Notes: generated by a model from the sequence alone, not told the origin. A DNA stretch of 64,000 nucleotides from Sulfuricella sp035530375 (GCA_035530375.1 DATKUY010000049.1:14000-77999); one strand, 5' to 3'; numbered from the stretch's first letter, positions 35,810-43,962 are shown. Numbers and translations are program-made.

Positions 35810-36037
35810 CTATGCACCGATCAGTTGTGCCTGATAACCGTGTGCCCTTACTCTTTCCAGTAGTAAAGCGTAGCTCACCCTGTCGGAATTGAAAGCAACC
35901 TGCATCAGATGATCTTGCCCTGGGTTAAACCGTGGCGCGATAACGCCAGAAAGGTTGCGCATATCTTCCTCCAGTTCATTTTTTTGCGCTGCACTAAGCG
36001 CTTCATTGATATGTACCAACACGTCACAAAGATTCAT
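35810..36037 (-). CDS. Small HMA-like (ferredoxin-fold) protein of unknown function
   Basis: The 75-residue protein begins MNLCDVLVHINEALSAAQKN and ends VRAHGYQAQLIGA. The order strand-helix-strand-strand-helix-strand and the late GYQAQ resemble heavy-metal-associated domains, but there is no CxxC metal site; a single Cys is at residue 4. ATG 36037 follows AAAGGAGAG, a strong binding site. It lies 13 bp after the AhpD-like gene and is thus co-transcribed. I do not know a function. Confidence 0.7.
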   Translation of the reverse strand: MNLCDVLVHINEALSAAQKNELEEDMRNLSGVIAPRFNPGQDHLMQVAFNSDRVSYALLLERVRAHGYQAQLIGA

Positions 36038-36050
36038 GATTGCTCTCCTT

Positions 36051-36584
36051 TCAGAAATCGTTGTCGACCTTGAATGCATTGAACACGATGTCCGCGCCCA
36101 CATTGCGCGCACCATGATAAACCGCATCGACAATATCGCTATCGTTCCAACCCATTGCACGCAATCGATCCATGTCTGCCTTATCTATTGCCTTGGGTGT
36201 ACTGGTCGCCCTCAGCACAAACAGCAGCATGGTCTTGTCCTTTTCCGGCAGTGGCGCATCTGCCGGGTTACGCCTGGTTGCAGCTACCTGCTCCGGAGAT
36301 AAGCCTGCCATGTTAATCAGCAAGCTCTCATTGAAGCCGACGCAATATTGACAATCGTTGTGCTGCGAAACCAGCATGCGGATCATCGCCAGTAACGTAA
36401 GACTCAAGCTCGGGTGCTGCATGAAATAAGTTATTTGCTGCCACTGCTGTTCCATTAATGCCGGGCTGGCGCTATACATCTGGAACGCATTCGGCACTCG
36501 CCCCATAACCTGCTTGATTTGCCCGTAAATTTCCGCCACTTTACCGCTCGCCTGATCCGGCGCCACTGTGGAAATAATGCTCAT
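36051..36584 (-). CDS. AhpD-like carboxymuconolactone decarboxylase family protein
   Basis: The 177-residue all-helical protein carries the CxxC site NDCQYCVGFNESLL near residues 95-108, the peroxidase-type AhpD motif. AhpD-like proteins act as thiol peroxidase or disulfide reductase partners. It is the first gene after the operator-like site at 36600-36617 and is preceded by AAAGGAGAG. Its place under a NemR-like repressor fits a detoxification role. Confidence 0.86.
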   Translation of the reverse strand: MSIISTVAPDQASGKVAEIYGQIKQVMGRVPNAFQMYSASPALMEQQWQQITYFMQHPSLSLTLLAMIRMLVSQHNDCQYCVGFNESLLINMAGLSPEQVAATRRNPADAPLPEKDKTMLLFVLRATSTPKAIDKADMDRLRAMGWNDSDIVDAVYHGARNVGADIVFNAFKVDNDF

Positions 36585-36599
36585 GATCTCTCCTTTTAA

Positions 36600-36617
36600 A
36601 TACCAACCGTTCGGTAT
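36600..36617. promoter_or_regulatory. Probable operator of the NemR-like repressor before the ahpD-like gene
   Basis: ATACCAACCGTTCGGTAT has inverted half sites ATACC and GGTAT around eight bases. It shares ATACCAACCG with the site in front of the tetR-type gene (37281-37300). It lies between the repressor stop codon and the ahpD-like start, 16 bases before that start codon. Confidence 0.55.
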
Positions 36618-36642
36618 GGTTATGGTTAAAAAAACATCGCAA

Positions 36643-37272
36643 TTATTTCTTTTTCCGGCCCTTCTCAGCCTTGGCCGGCATCAACCCCTGGACATAGCCA
36701 TGCAACTGCTGCATGCAGATACTGAAGGCCTTCGGCGACCGCATGTTCTTCGCCACGCCGATGCAACCCTCCCAGGCTGAAACGATGAACAGAGCCACCG
36801 CCTTGTAATTCACCTCCGCCCGAATCTCGCCCTGCTTCTGCCCGCGCTTGAGCGCATCCTCCAGCGTCTTTTGCCAGATACCCAGCACGCCATTGAGCCG
36901 TTCCTGGAAAATTTCATCCAGCGCGCTCATTTCCTGCATCAGGTTGTTGAGCGGACAACCCAGCATGACAAAATCGGATGGCACCTTCTTGTCAATGGTG
37001 GCGATGATGTCCAGCAGCGTCTCGACAGGCCGCTCGCTCTCGCGCAAGCGTTTAAAAATCAGCCCTTCCAGGCGCGCCTTGATCACCTCGTCGATCACCG
37101 CCAGCCCAAGCGCCTGCTTGGTGGGAAAATGGTGATACAGGGCGCCCTTGGTCAGCCCGGTATCCTGCAGGATATTGGCGATGCTCGCTGCCTGGAAACC
37201 CTGGCGATGGATTTCGCAGAAGGCGGACGTCAGCAATTTCTCGCGGGTAATGTCAGGTTGTTTGTTATCCAT
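36643..37272 (-). CDS. nemR: NemR-like TetR family repressor
   Basis: The 209-residue protein has a TetR helix-turn-helix (residues 8-55, with ILQDTGLTKGALYHHFPTK) and a C-terminal ligand domain with VMLGCPLNNLMQEMS. Counting from ATG 37272, the Cys of GCPLNNL is residue 106 and the Lys of GVAKNM is residue 175, the same numbers as the Cys106-Lys175 pair that senses hypochlorite and electrophiles in E. coli NemR. The operon downstream carries reductase-type detox genes. A palindrome (37281-37300) lies within its own promoter, so it is probably autorepressed. The orthology is inferred; the start site agrees with the count. Confidence 0.82.
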   Translation of the reverse strand: MDNKQPDITREKLLTSAFCEIHRQGFQAASIANILQDTGLTKGALYHHFPTKQALGLAVIDEVIKARLEGLIFKRLRESERPVETLLDIIATIDKKVPSDFVMLGCPLNNLMQEMSALDEIFQERLNGVLGIWQKTLEDALKRGQKQGEIRAEVNYKAVALFIVSAWEGCIGVAKNMRSPKAFSICMQQLHGYVQGLMPAKAEKGRKKK

Positions 37273-37280
37273 GCAATCAT

Positions 37281-37308
37281 TACATACCAACCGGTATGTA
37301 TGTGTCAA
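37281..37308 (-). promoter_or_regulatory. Autoregulated promoter/operator of the nemR-like gene
   Basis: On the minus strand a perfect -35 TTGACA (37308-37303) is followed by the near-palindrome TACATACCGGTTGGTATGTA (37300-37281), whose arms TACATACC and GGTATGTA flank four bases. The operator fills the space where RNA polymerase must bind and reaches to about eight bases before the start codon. The -10 is poor (TATGTA), as often found with strong operators. Confidence 0.6.
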
Positions 37309-37439
37309 GTTTTTTAAAATCACCGGCGAAGGGTTTCACGTAATTATTGTGCGGTTCGCCCAGTGGACTGACCAGGCTCAGTTCCGCACCGGGGTTCCGG
37401 TAAAATCTACAGGCATGGCCGCCGCTTCCAATTAAGGGT

Positions 37440-37572
37440 GCCTCTAAAAATTCAGAGTTCGCCCAAATGCAAGGCGCGGAAAAAATTTCGCCGCGCCGCA
37501 TATGAGTAATAAGTAAGCAAGAAATTTTTTCCGCAACGCAGCAGTTGGGATGAAATCTGGATTTTTAGAGGC
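37440..37572. mobile_element. MITE-like element with long terminal inverted repeats
   Basis: The left end GCCTCTAAAAAT and right end ATTTTTAGAGGC are perfect 12-base inverted ends. Imperfect pairing continues inward on both sides (GGCGCGGAAAAAATTT against AAATTTTTTCCGC), leaving about 30 unpaired bases at the centre. The element is 133 bp, has no coding capacity and could fold into one long hairpin. A half copy exists at 26184-26215. Its right end overlaps the last codons of rlhA and supplies the TAA stop. No target-site duplication is obvious. Confidence 0.65.
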
Positions 37573-39496
37573 GTCCTGAAGGTGGGGGGCTGTTCAGGAC
37601 ATGCTTCTTCATCTTGCCGATGACATGCATCTCGCAGGCTTTGCAGTCGAATCTCAGCGTCAGCCGCTCGTTTCCGTTCACCAGCGTCATCGGCTCCGCA
37701 CGCACCTGGCCTTGAACGCCGGTGACGCCTGCGGCCTGCTTCGGGCACAGGCTGAACGAGTAGCGCAGGCAATGCCGGGTGATCATCAGCGACACCTCGC
37801 CCGCTTCCCCGTGCGCTTCGTAGGCGCCGTCGATCAGCTTTACCCCGTGCCTGGCATAGAATGCGCGCGCCGCCTGGTTGTAAACATTGGCCAGATAAGA
37901 GAGCGATTCTTCCGGATAAACTGTGGGCGGTTCCACAGCAGGCTTTCGTTGCGGCCGCACATGAGCGGCGAGGCGAGCGGTTGCCAGCTGCGCCACGGCA
38001 TCGCGGCGCAGATTGTTCGCCACTGAGGCCGGCACGAACCAGGGTTGGCTCCAGATGACCGCAAGCTCTTGCAGCTCGAAATCGGTATTGCCGAAACGGG
38101 CGAGTTGTTCTCGCAGCGCAGCCTCGGCCTTCTCTGGATTCTGCGTTGGCTGTTTGTCGAAACTAATGCTGGAGGTCGCGCTGATGCCGTCGGCGTCCTG
38201 CAATGTCAGCGTAAATCCTTCGACGCTTTCGGCAAACGTGGCCTGCACTACGATGCGACGTTCGGCGGACGGCTTGGTCAGCGCCTGCTCCCAGACATGG
38301 TCGCGATTACGACTGATGGATGCTCCCGGACGGAGTCCCTGTAACGAAGCAACCGGTTCATTCGGCCAAATCCGCCATTTCGCGCCAGCTACCAGTTCAG
38401 CGCGATTGGCCTGCACGCCGACTACCTCACGTTTGTGCATGTAGGTGAAGCCGTCGCCATTGGCCAACTGCTCGCTGGTTTCCAGTTCGAACCAGTCCAC
38501 ACCGACCTGGGTTACCGTGCCGATCAGGATGCCGACGAAAGCCGGCGTATCGAAAGCGCCGATATCGGTTTGGCGGCCATTCGAGAAATAGTCGGTCGCG
38601 CCGCGATGAAATGTTTTGTCCGCGTCGGGCGTGAACAGTAACTGCGTATGGCCGCTCGACGCGCGCGCCAGTTCGGGGTGCCGCTCCAGTATTTCGTCGA
38701 GCAGCAGACGGTAGTGGCCGGTGATGTTCTTGACGTAAGCGGCTTCCTTGTAGCGACCCTCGATCTTGAAGCTGCGCACGCCGGCATCGATCAGCGCGCC
38801 GAGGTTGGCGCTCTGGTTGTTGTCCTTCATCGACAGCAGATGTTTCTCGAAAGCCACGACGCGGCCTTGCGCGTCCTGCAGGTTATACGGCAGGCGGCAG
38901 GCCTGCGAGCAATCGCCACGATTGGCGCTGCGGCCGGTGTGCGCGTGGCTGATGTAGCACTGGCCTGAGTAGGCCACGCACAGCGCGCCGTGAATGAAAT
39001 GCTCGATCACGGTTTCCGCCGGTACGGCGGCGCGCACGGCGGCGATTTCCGGGATGGTCAGTTCGCGCGCCAGGACGATTTGCGAAAAGCCCGCGTCGGC
39101 GAGAAAACGTGCTTTTTGCGGCGAGCGGATATCGCACTGGGTTGAGGCATGCAGGTCGATCGGCGGCAAGTCCAGCTCCAGCAGCCCCATGTCCTGCACG
39201 ATGAGGGCATCGACGCCGGCGTCGTAAAACTGATAAGCCAGGGTGCGCGCCGCTTCCAGCTCGGAATCGTGCAGCATGGTGTTGAGCGTCGCGTAGATGC
39301 GGGCATGGTAGCGGTGGGCGAATTCCACCAGCCGGGCAATTTCGCCCACCGGGTTGCCGGCATTGTGGCGCGCGCCGAACGAAGGGCCGCCGATGTAGAC
39401 CGCATCCGCGCCGTGCAGGATGGCTTCGCGTCCGATCTCGGCCGTTTTGGCCGGAGCAAGCAGTTCAAGAGAACGGGATTGAAAGATTCCAGACAT
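37565..39496 (-). CDS. rlhA: U32 family protein RlhA (23S rRNA C2501 hydroxylase type)
   Basis: The protein of 643 residues starts MSGIFQSRSLELLAPAKTAE and has the peptidase U32 domain (residues 8-300) with GADAVYIGGPSFGARHNAGN and the Cys set in FIHGALCVAYSGQCY and SQACRLPYNL. A DUF3656-like domain and a C-terminal Cys pair (CKACEMHVIG) follow. The length matches E. coli RlhA (YdcP), which hydroxylates C2501 of 23S rRNA, rather than the shorter TrhP (YegQ). The final residues (after KKHVL) are read up to and into a MITE-like element, whose end provides the TAA stop. It is not in an operon. Confidence 0.88.
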   Translation of the reverse strand: MSGIFQSRSLELLAPAKTAEIGREAILHGADAVYIGGPSFGARHNAGNPVGEIARLVEFAHRYHARIYATLNTMLHDSELEAARTLAYQFYDAGVDALIVQDMGLLELDLPPIDLHASTQCDIRSPQKARFLADAGFSQIVLARELTIPEIAAVRAAVPAETVIEHFIHGALCVAYSGQCYISHAHTGRSANRGDCSQACRLPYNLQDAQGRVVAFEKHLLSMKDNNQSANLGALIDAGVRSFKIEGRYKEAAYVKNITGHYRLLLDEILERHPELARASSGHTQLLFTPDADKTFHRGATDYFSNGRQTDIGAFDTPAFVGILIGTVTQVGVDWFELETSEQLANGDGFTYMHKREVVGVQANRAELVAGAKWRIWPNEPVASLQGLRPGASISRNRDHVWEQALTKPSAERRIVVQATFAESVEGFTLTLQDADGISATSSISFDKQPTQNPEKAEAALREQLARFGNTDFELQELAVIWSQPWFVPASVANNLRRDAVAQLATARLAAHVRPQRKPAVEPPTVYPEESLSYLANVYNQAARAFYARHGVKLIDGAYEAHGEAGEVSLMITRHCLRYSFSLCPKQAAGVTGVQGQVRAEPMTLVNGNERLTLRFDCKACEMHVIGKMKKHVLNSPPPSGRL

Positions 39497-39521
39497 TTTG
39501 ATAGTTGCCAAAAACGGACCA

Positions 39522-39650
39522 CACCACGAATTACACGAATAAAGCACGAATGTTCACTAATAGCCTGAAGCTGCATTCATTTGATGCGCCGAGATTATGC
39601 TCTAACTATTCGAGTTCATTCGTGAAAATTCGTGCCATTCGTGGTTAATT
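39522..39650. repeat. Family A-like paired inverted repeat, divergent copy 6
   Basis: CCACGAATTACACGAATAAA is mirrored by CGTGAAAATTCGTGCCATTC followed by GTGGTTAATT. The unit is CACGAAT in place of CACGGAT, but the layout (two to three units per arm and about 75 bases between arms) is the same. It fills most of the spacer between rlhA and tatC. Confidence 0.7.
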
Positions 39651-39709
39651 GCTTTTTCTGGATTTATTCAGGCATCAACAGAGACGGTGAGAGCCAGCCA
39701 TGGCGGCGA

Positions 39710-40537
39710 TCAGCCCGGCTTCTTGTCCTGCTGTCCGGCTTCGGCTGCATCCAGCTCGCGCTCCATTTCCTCGTCGCTGAGCGGTTTGTATTTTGCCTCT
39801 TCTGCCGCCTTCTTCACCATCATTGCGGCAACCAGGATGCCCAGCTCATAGAGTAGCCAGAGCGGCACCGCCAGCATGATCTGCGAAACCATGTCGGGCG
39901 GCGTGAAAATGGCGCCGATCACGAATGCGCCAACGACCATGTAGGGCCGAATCTCGCGCAGCTTCTCGACGCTGATGAATCCCATCCTGACCAGCACCAC
40001 CACCGCCACCGGCACTTCGAAGGTAATGCCGAAAGCGACGAACAGGGTCAGCACGAAATCCAGGTACTTGTTGATGTCGGTCATCACCGCCACGCCATGG
40101 GGCGCAACCGAGGTGACGAAGCCGAACACGATCGGAAACACCAGGAAATAGGCGAAGGCCATACCGCACAGAAAGAGGATGGTGCTGGCCACGATCAGGG
40201 GCGCAACCAGGCGTTTTTCATGGGCATACATGCCGGGCGCGACGAAGGCCCATATCTGGTAGAGCACATAGGGCAGCGCAATGGTGAAAGCAGCCATCAT
40301 CGCCACCTTCATCGGCACGAAAAACGGCGTGGTAACGTCGGTGGCGATCATCTGCCCGCCCTTGGGCAGCACCGCAAGCAGCGGGTGCGCCAGCACGGCA
40401 TACAGATCGCCGGCGAAGGGAAACAGGCAGACGAACACCAGCCCCACCGCGATCAGCGCGCGGATGAGCCGGTTGCGCAATTCGATCAGGTGGGCGACGA
40501 ACGATTCGGCAATTTCGGAAGTTTCTGGGTCTATCAC
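39710..40537 (-). CDS. tatC: Sec-independent translocase subunit TatC
   Basis: Six-helix membrane receptor of the twin-arginine translocon. Residues 10-30 carry the conserved FVAHLIELRNRLIRALIAVG, and the later ALPYVLYQIWAFVAPGMYAHEKR motif is clear. The 275 residues are normal; the tail is Lys/Glu-rich and cytoplasmic. The start overlaps the tatB stop (ATGA), so tatA-B-C are one unit. Confidence 0.95.
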   Translation of the reverse strand: MIDPETSEIAESFVAHLIELRNRLIRALIAVGLVFVCLFPFAGDLYAVLAHPLLAVLPKGGQMIATDVTTPFFVPMKVAMMAAFTIALPYVLYQIWAFVAPGMYAHEKRLVAPLIVASTILFLCGMAFAYFLVFPIVFGFVTSVAPHGVAVMTDINKYLDFVLTLFVAFGITFEVPVAVVVLVRMGFISVEKLREIRPYMVVGAFVIGAIFTPPDMVSQIMLAVPLWLLYELGILVAAMMVKKAAEEAKYKPLSDEEMERELDAAEAGQQDKKPG

Positions 40538-41013
40538 TTGGATGGGGTTCCGGCCTGGTCTGGACGCGCAGCATCCAGGCCCAGTTCAAGCTGTGGCGAT
40601 GGCATGGCGGACGACTGCGGCGCAGACGATTCCACAGCCGGCGGTGAATCGACATCCCTTGGCGGAGCAGACGATTCCACATGGGCTTCAGCGTCCCCTT
40701 GTGGCGCAGCAGCAGGGGCGGCAACGGTAGCCGCATCCGCCACGGCCTTGAATTCCTGCCCGGCGCGCTGCGTTTCCTCGATGATCAAATGTTCTGCGGT
40801 CGAGGCCTTGGCACGCAGGTCCGCCTCGATACTGCGCAGCTCTTCCAGCCTGAGCTGGTTATTGATGTCGGCCTTGACCTCGGCAACATAGCGCTGCGCC
40901 CGCCCGAACAGCAAGCCCACGGTACGGGCGACTTTCGGCAGGCGCTCCGGGCCGATGACGACCAGGGCGACTACGCCGACCAGCACCAACTCGGAAAAGG
41001 CGAAATCAAACAT
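40534..41013 (-). CDS. tatB: Sec-independent translocase subunit TatB
   Basis: The N-terminus MFDFAFSELVLVGVVALVVI is the TatB/TatA membrane helix with Glu8, followed by the hinge GPERLPKVARTVG and an amphipathic helix rich in Arg/Gln. The Ala/Pro-rich tail from about residue 90 is not conserved. The 159 residues are typical for TatB and longer than TatA. It lies 5 bp after tatA. Confidence 0.94.
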   Translation of the reverse strand: MFDFAFSELVLVGVVALVVIGPERLPKVARTVGLLFGRAQRYVAEVKADINNQLRLEELRSIEADLRAKASTAEHLIIEETQRAGQEFKAVADAATVAAPAAAPQGDAEAHVESSAPPRDVDSPPAVESSAPQSSAMPSPQLELGLDAARPDQAGTPSK

Positions 41014-41017
41014 GGCG

Positions 41018-41239
41018 TTACGATACGGTCTTGTTCTTGACTTCGCCTTCGATGGTCTGCCCTTCCTTCTGCGTCGCCTCTTCGATCTTCGGCGTCTTTT
41101 CCTCTTCCTTGACGGCTTCCTTGAAGCTCTTCACCGCGCCGCCCAGGTCGCTGCCGATATTGCGCAGCTTCTTGGTGCCGAAAACCACCAGCACGATCAC
41201 CAGGACTATCAGCCAATGCCAGATGCTAAATGAACCCAT
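41018..41239 (-). CDS. tatA: Sec-independent translocase subunit TatA
   Basis: Pore-forming subunit of 73 residues: one helix MGSFSIWHWLIVLVIVLVVF, the hinge GTKKLRNIGSDLGGAVKSFK and a charged amphipathic helix. A TatA rather than TatB is indicated by the FGTKKL hinge and short length. The order hinT-tatA-tatB-tatC downstream of the his genes is typical for betaproteobacteria. Confidence 0.95.
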   Translation of the reverse strand: MGSFSIWHWLIVLVIVLVVFGTKKLRNIGSDLGGAVKSFKEAVKEEEKTPKIEEATQKEGQTIEGEVKNKTVS

Positions 41240-41259
41240 TTTTTGTCTCCTCTGAATAA

Positions 41260-41595
41260 TTATAAGTGCGACAGCTTGCCACCGCCAATGACATGAACGT
41301 GCAAGTGCATCACCACTTGTCCGCCGCCCTTGCCGGTGTTGATTACGGTCTTGAAACCATCGTTCAGGCCTTGCTCTTTCGCCAGTACCGGCGCCAACAG
41401 AAGAATGCGGCCAAGCAATAATTCGTGCCGGGCATGGCAGTCTTCAAGGGATGCGATGTGCTCTTTCGGCACGATCATGAAATGCACCGGCGCGGCCGGG
41501 TTGATGTCGTGGAAGGCAAGCAGCTCGTCGTCTTCGTACACCGTGCGGCCGGGGATTTCGCCCGCCACGATCCGGCAGAACAGGCAATCGCTCAT
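41260..41595 (-). CDS. hinT: HIT family hydrolase HinT
   Basis: Small nucleotide phosphoramidase of 111 residues. The histidine triad is HLHVHVIGGG near residues 97-106; the N-terminal CLFCRIVAGEIPG pair of cysteines could hold zinc. It overlaps hisE by 4 bp (ATGA) and lies 20 bp before tatA, linking his and tat genes in one transcript. Confidence 0.93.
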   Translation of the reverse strand: MSDCLFCRIVAGEIPGRTVYEDDELLAFHDINPAAPVHFMIVPKEHIASLEDCHARHELLLGRILLLAPVLAKEQGLNDGFKTVINTGKGGGQVVMHLHVHVIGGGKLSHL

Positions 41596-41912
41596 TGGTC
41601 GCCTCTCGATGCTTTCTCCGCCAGGCCGGACAGGCCCTCACGCCGCACCAGTTCGTCGAGCACTTCTTCCGGGCGCACGCCTTGGCTGGCCAGCATCACC
41701 ATGCAATGAAACCACAGGTCTGCGGTTTCGTAAACGATTTGCTGCCGGTCGCCATTCTTGGCTGCCACCACCATTTCCGTGGCTTCCTCGCCGATCTTTT
41801 TCAGGATCGTATCCAACCCCCTGGCGTACAGCCTGGCCACATAGGAACTGGCCGGGTCAGCCTGTTTACGGGCCTCCAGCATGTCCGCCAGGCGACTGAG
41901 GGTATCGCTCAT
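41592..41912 (-). CDS. hisE: Phosphoribosyl-ATP pyrophosphatase HisE
   Basis: Second enzyme of histidine synthesis, 106 residues in the MazG-like all-alpha fold: LDTILKKIGEEATEMVVAAK carries the metal-binding Glu-Glu set and ETADLWFHCMVML the second acidic site. It is separate from hisI, as in most betaproteobacteria. ATG 41912 overlaps the hisI stop by 4 bp; a longer upstream start in this frame would overlap hisI further. Confidence 0.95.
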   Translation of the reverse strand: MSDTLSRLADMLEARKQADPASSYVARLYARGLDTILKKIGEEATEMVVAAKNGDRQQIVYETADLWFHCMVMLASQGVRPEEVLDELVRREGLSGLAEKASRGDQ

Positions 41913-42307
41913 TTTTTGTATATCTCCGCCGGGTCTTTCAGGACGGGTTCCACCGTCACCCACTTGCCTTTATTATCCAGTTGCTGGAAGAAACAGTGGT
42001 TGCGGCCGGTGTGGCAGGCGATGCCACCGACTTGTTCGACCTTGAGCAGCACCACATCCTCGTCGCAGTCGAGCCGGATTTCCTTCACCTTCTGCACATG
42101 GCCGGATTCCTCGCCCTTGTGCCACAGCTTCTTGCGCGAGCGCGACCAGTACACCGCCTCGCCTTTTTCCACAGTAAGCCTGAGCGCATCCCGGTTCATC
42201 CAGGCCAGCATCAGCACCACCCCGCTCGCCGCATCCTGAGCGATGGCCGGCACCAGGCCATCGTCCGACCACTTCACTTTGTTCAGCCAAATGTCTTTTG
42301 CGCTCAT
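41909..42307 (-). CDS. hisI: Phosphoribosyl-AMP cyclohydrolase HisI
   Basis: Opens the ring of PR-AMP, the third step of histidine synthesis. The 132 residues include LMLAWMNRDALRLTVEKGEA, YWSRSRKKLWHKGEESGH and the zinc ligands in RLDCDEDVVLLKVEQ and GIACHTGRNHCFF. It overlaps hisF and hisE by 4 bp on each side. Confidence 0.95.
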   Translation of the reverse strand: MSAKDIWLNKVKWSDDGLVPAIAQDAASGVVLMLAWMNRDALRLTVEKGEAVYWSRSRKKLWHKGEESGHVQKVKEIRLDCDEDVVLLKVEQVGGIACHTGRNHCFFQQLDNKGKWVTVEPVLKDPAEIYKK

Positions 42308-43077
42308 AATCTCATCTCGATCCCATGCTGCGCCATATAGCGCTTTGCCTGCTCCACGGAATATTCGCCGTAGTGAAAAATGCTCGCCGCCAGCACCGCG
42401 TCGGCATGTCCCTTGAGGACGCCGTCAACCAGGTGGTCGAGATTACCCACGCCGCCGCTGGCGATCACCGGAACGCCGACCGCATCGGCCACTGCGCGGG
42501 TAAGTTCGAGGTTGAAACCGATCTTGGTGCCATCGCGATCCATGCTGGTGAGCAGGATCTCGCCCGCCCCCATGCTTTCCATTTTTTTCGCCCATTCCAC
42601 TGCGTCCAGTCCGGTGTCCTTGCGCCCGCCGTGAGTGAACACATGCCAGCGCAACGGTTCGCCCGCAGCCGACACCTGCTTGGCATCGATTGCCACCACG
42701 ATGCACTGCGAGCCGAAGCGGGCCGACGCATCCGCCACCAGTTGCGGATCGAGTACCGCAGCGGTGTTGATGCCGACCTTGTCGGCGCCGGCATTGAGCA
42801 GTCGGCGCACATCGTCGACGGCACGCACGCCGCCGCCCACGGTGAGGGGGATGAATACCTGCGCCGCCACTTCCTCGATGATGTGCAGAATCAGGCCGCG
42901 ATTGTCGCTGCTCGCGGTGATATCGAGAAACGTCAGTTCGTCCGCGCCCTGCTCGTCATAGCGGCGCGCGATCTCGACCGGGTCGCCGGCATCGCGCAGC
43001 GCCACGAAGTTCACACCCTTGACGACGCGGCCATCGGTCACGTCGAGACAGGGAATAATGCGTTTTGCAAGACCCAT
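42304..43077 (-). CDS. hisF: Imidazole glycerol phosphate synthase cyclase subunit HisF
   Basis: TIM-barrel of 257 residues forming IGP synthase with HisH. The catalytic Asp11 is in RIIPCLDVTDGRVVKG and Asp131 in VVAIDAKQV; the phosphate sites are VGGGVRAVDDV and VIASGGVGNLDHL. Between hisF and hisA, instead of the usual near contact, there is a 103-bp spacer with a family B repeat. Confidence 0.96.
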   Translation of the reverse strand: MGLAKRIIPCLDVTDGRVVKGVNFVALRDAGDPVEIARRYDEQGADELTFLDITASSDNRGLILHIIEEVAAQVFIPLTVGGGVRAVDDVRRLLNAGADKVGINTAAVLDPQLVADASARFGSQCIVVAIDAKQVSAAGEPLRWHVFTHGGRKDTGLDAVEWAKKMESMGAGEILLTSMDRDGTKIGFNLELTRAVADAVGVPVIASGGVGNLDHLVDGVLKGHADAVLAASIFHYGEYSVEQAKRYMAQHGIEMRL

Positions 43078-43085
43078 TCTTTATT

Positions 43086-43181
43086 ACCGCGCTGGCGCAA
43101 AGGCGCAAAGGAATCGAAAAATTGCCATCAACATTAGCACGCCATGCCTCTACTTGTTGACATCTTTGCGCCTCTGCGGTT
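43086..43181. repeat. Family B paired inverted repeat, copy 2
   Basis: ACCGCGCTGGCGCAAAGGCG is mirrored by ATCTTTGCGCCTCTGCGGTT, with about 50 bases between. It has been inserted between hisA and hisF; its right arm ends at the stop codon of hisA. Confidence 0.8.
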
Positions 43182-43927
43182 CAAGCTTTTTCACCCAGTT
43201 CGTCCGCCAGTTTCTGCGCCTCGGCGAAATTGAGCGTGCCTTCGTAGATCGCCCGGCCCGTGATGGCGCCCATGATGCCTTCAGACTCGACCGCGCACAG
43301 TTTTTTTACGTCATCCAGATTGGTGATGCCGCCGCTGGCGATGACCGGAATAGTGAGCGCCTGTGCCAGATTGACGGTAGCCTCGATATTCACGCCGGAA
43401 AGCATGCCGTCGCGGCCGATATCGGTATAGACAATCGCTTCCACACCGTAACCTTCGAATTTCCTGGCAAGATCCACCACGTCGTGGCCGGTTACCTTGG
43501 ACCAGCCGTCCACCGCCACTTTGCTGTCCTTGGCGTCGAGGCCGACGATGATCTGGCCGGGGAAGGCATAGCACGCCTCATGCAGGAAGCCGGGATTCTT
43601 CACCGCCGCAGTGCCGATGATGACGTAGCTGATGCCGCTGTCCAGATAAAGCTCGATGGTTTCCAGATCGCGGATGCCGCCGCCCAGTTGCACCGGGATG
43701 TCGGTGCCGACTGCGTCGACGATGGCGCGGATGGCGCTGCCGTTGACCGGCTTGCCGGCAAAGGCACCGTTCAGGTCGACCAGGTGGAGCCTTCGCGCAC
43801 CGGCATCGAGCCAGTGCCTGGCCATTGCGCCGGGGTCTTCGGAAAATACCGTGGCATCCTCCATCAAACCCTGTTTCAAACGCACACAGTGCCCGTCTTT
43901 CAAATCAATCGCAGGAATAATCAGCAT
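43181..43927 (-). CDS. hisA: ProFAR isomerase HisA
   Basis: Half-barrel-duplicated TIM barrel of 248 residues: IPAIDLKDGHCVRLKQG (catalytic Asp8), VQLGGGIRDLETIE, and YTDIGRDGMLSG with the general acid Asp. It isomerises ProFAR to PRFAR for HisF/HisH. It follows hisH by 35 bp; its stop codon abuts a family B repeat. Confidence 0.96.
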   Translation of the reverse strand: MLIIPAIDLKDGHCVRLKQGLMEDATVFSEDPGAMARHWLDAGARRLHLVDLNGAFAGKPVNGSAIRAIVDAVGTDIPVQLGGGIRDLETIELYLDSGISYVIIGTAAVKNPGFLHEACYAFPGQIIVGLDAKDSKVAVDGWSKVTGHDVVDLARKFEGYGVEAIVYTDIGRDGMLSGVNIEATVNLAQALTIPVIASGGITNLDDVKKLCAVESEGIMGAITGRAIYEGTLNFAEAQKLADELGEKA

Positions 43928-43962
43928 GATGGTCGCAGCAATATAATTACTAAAAATTCAGA

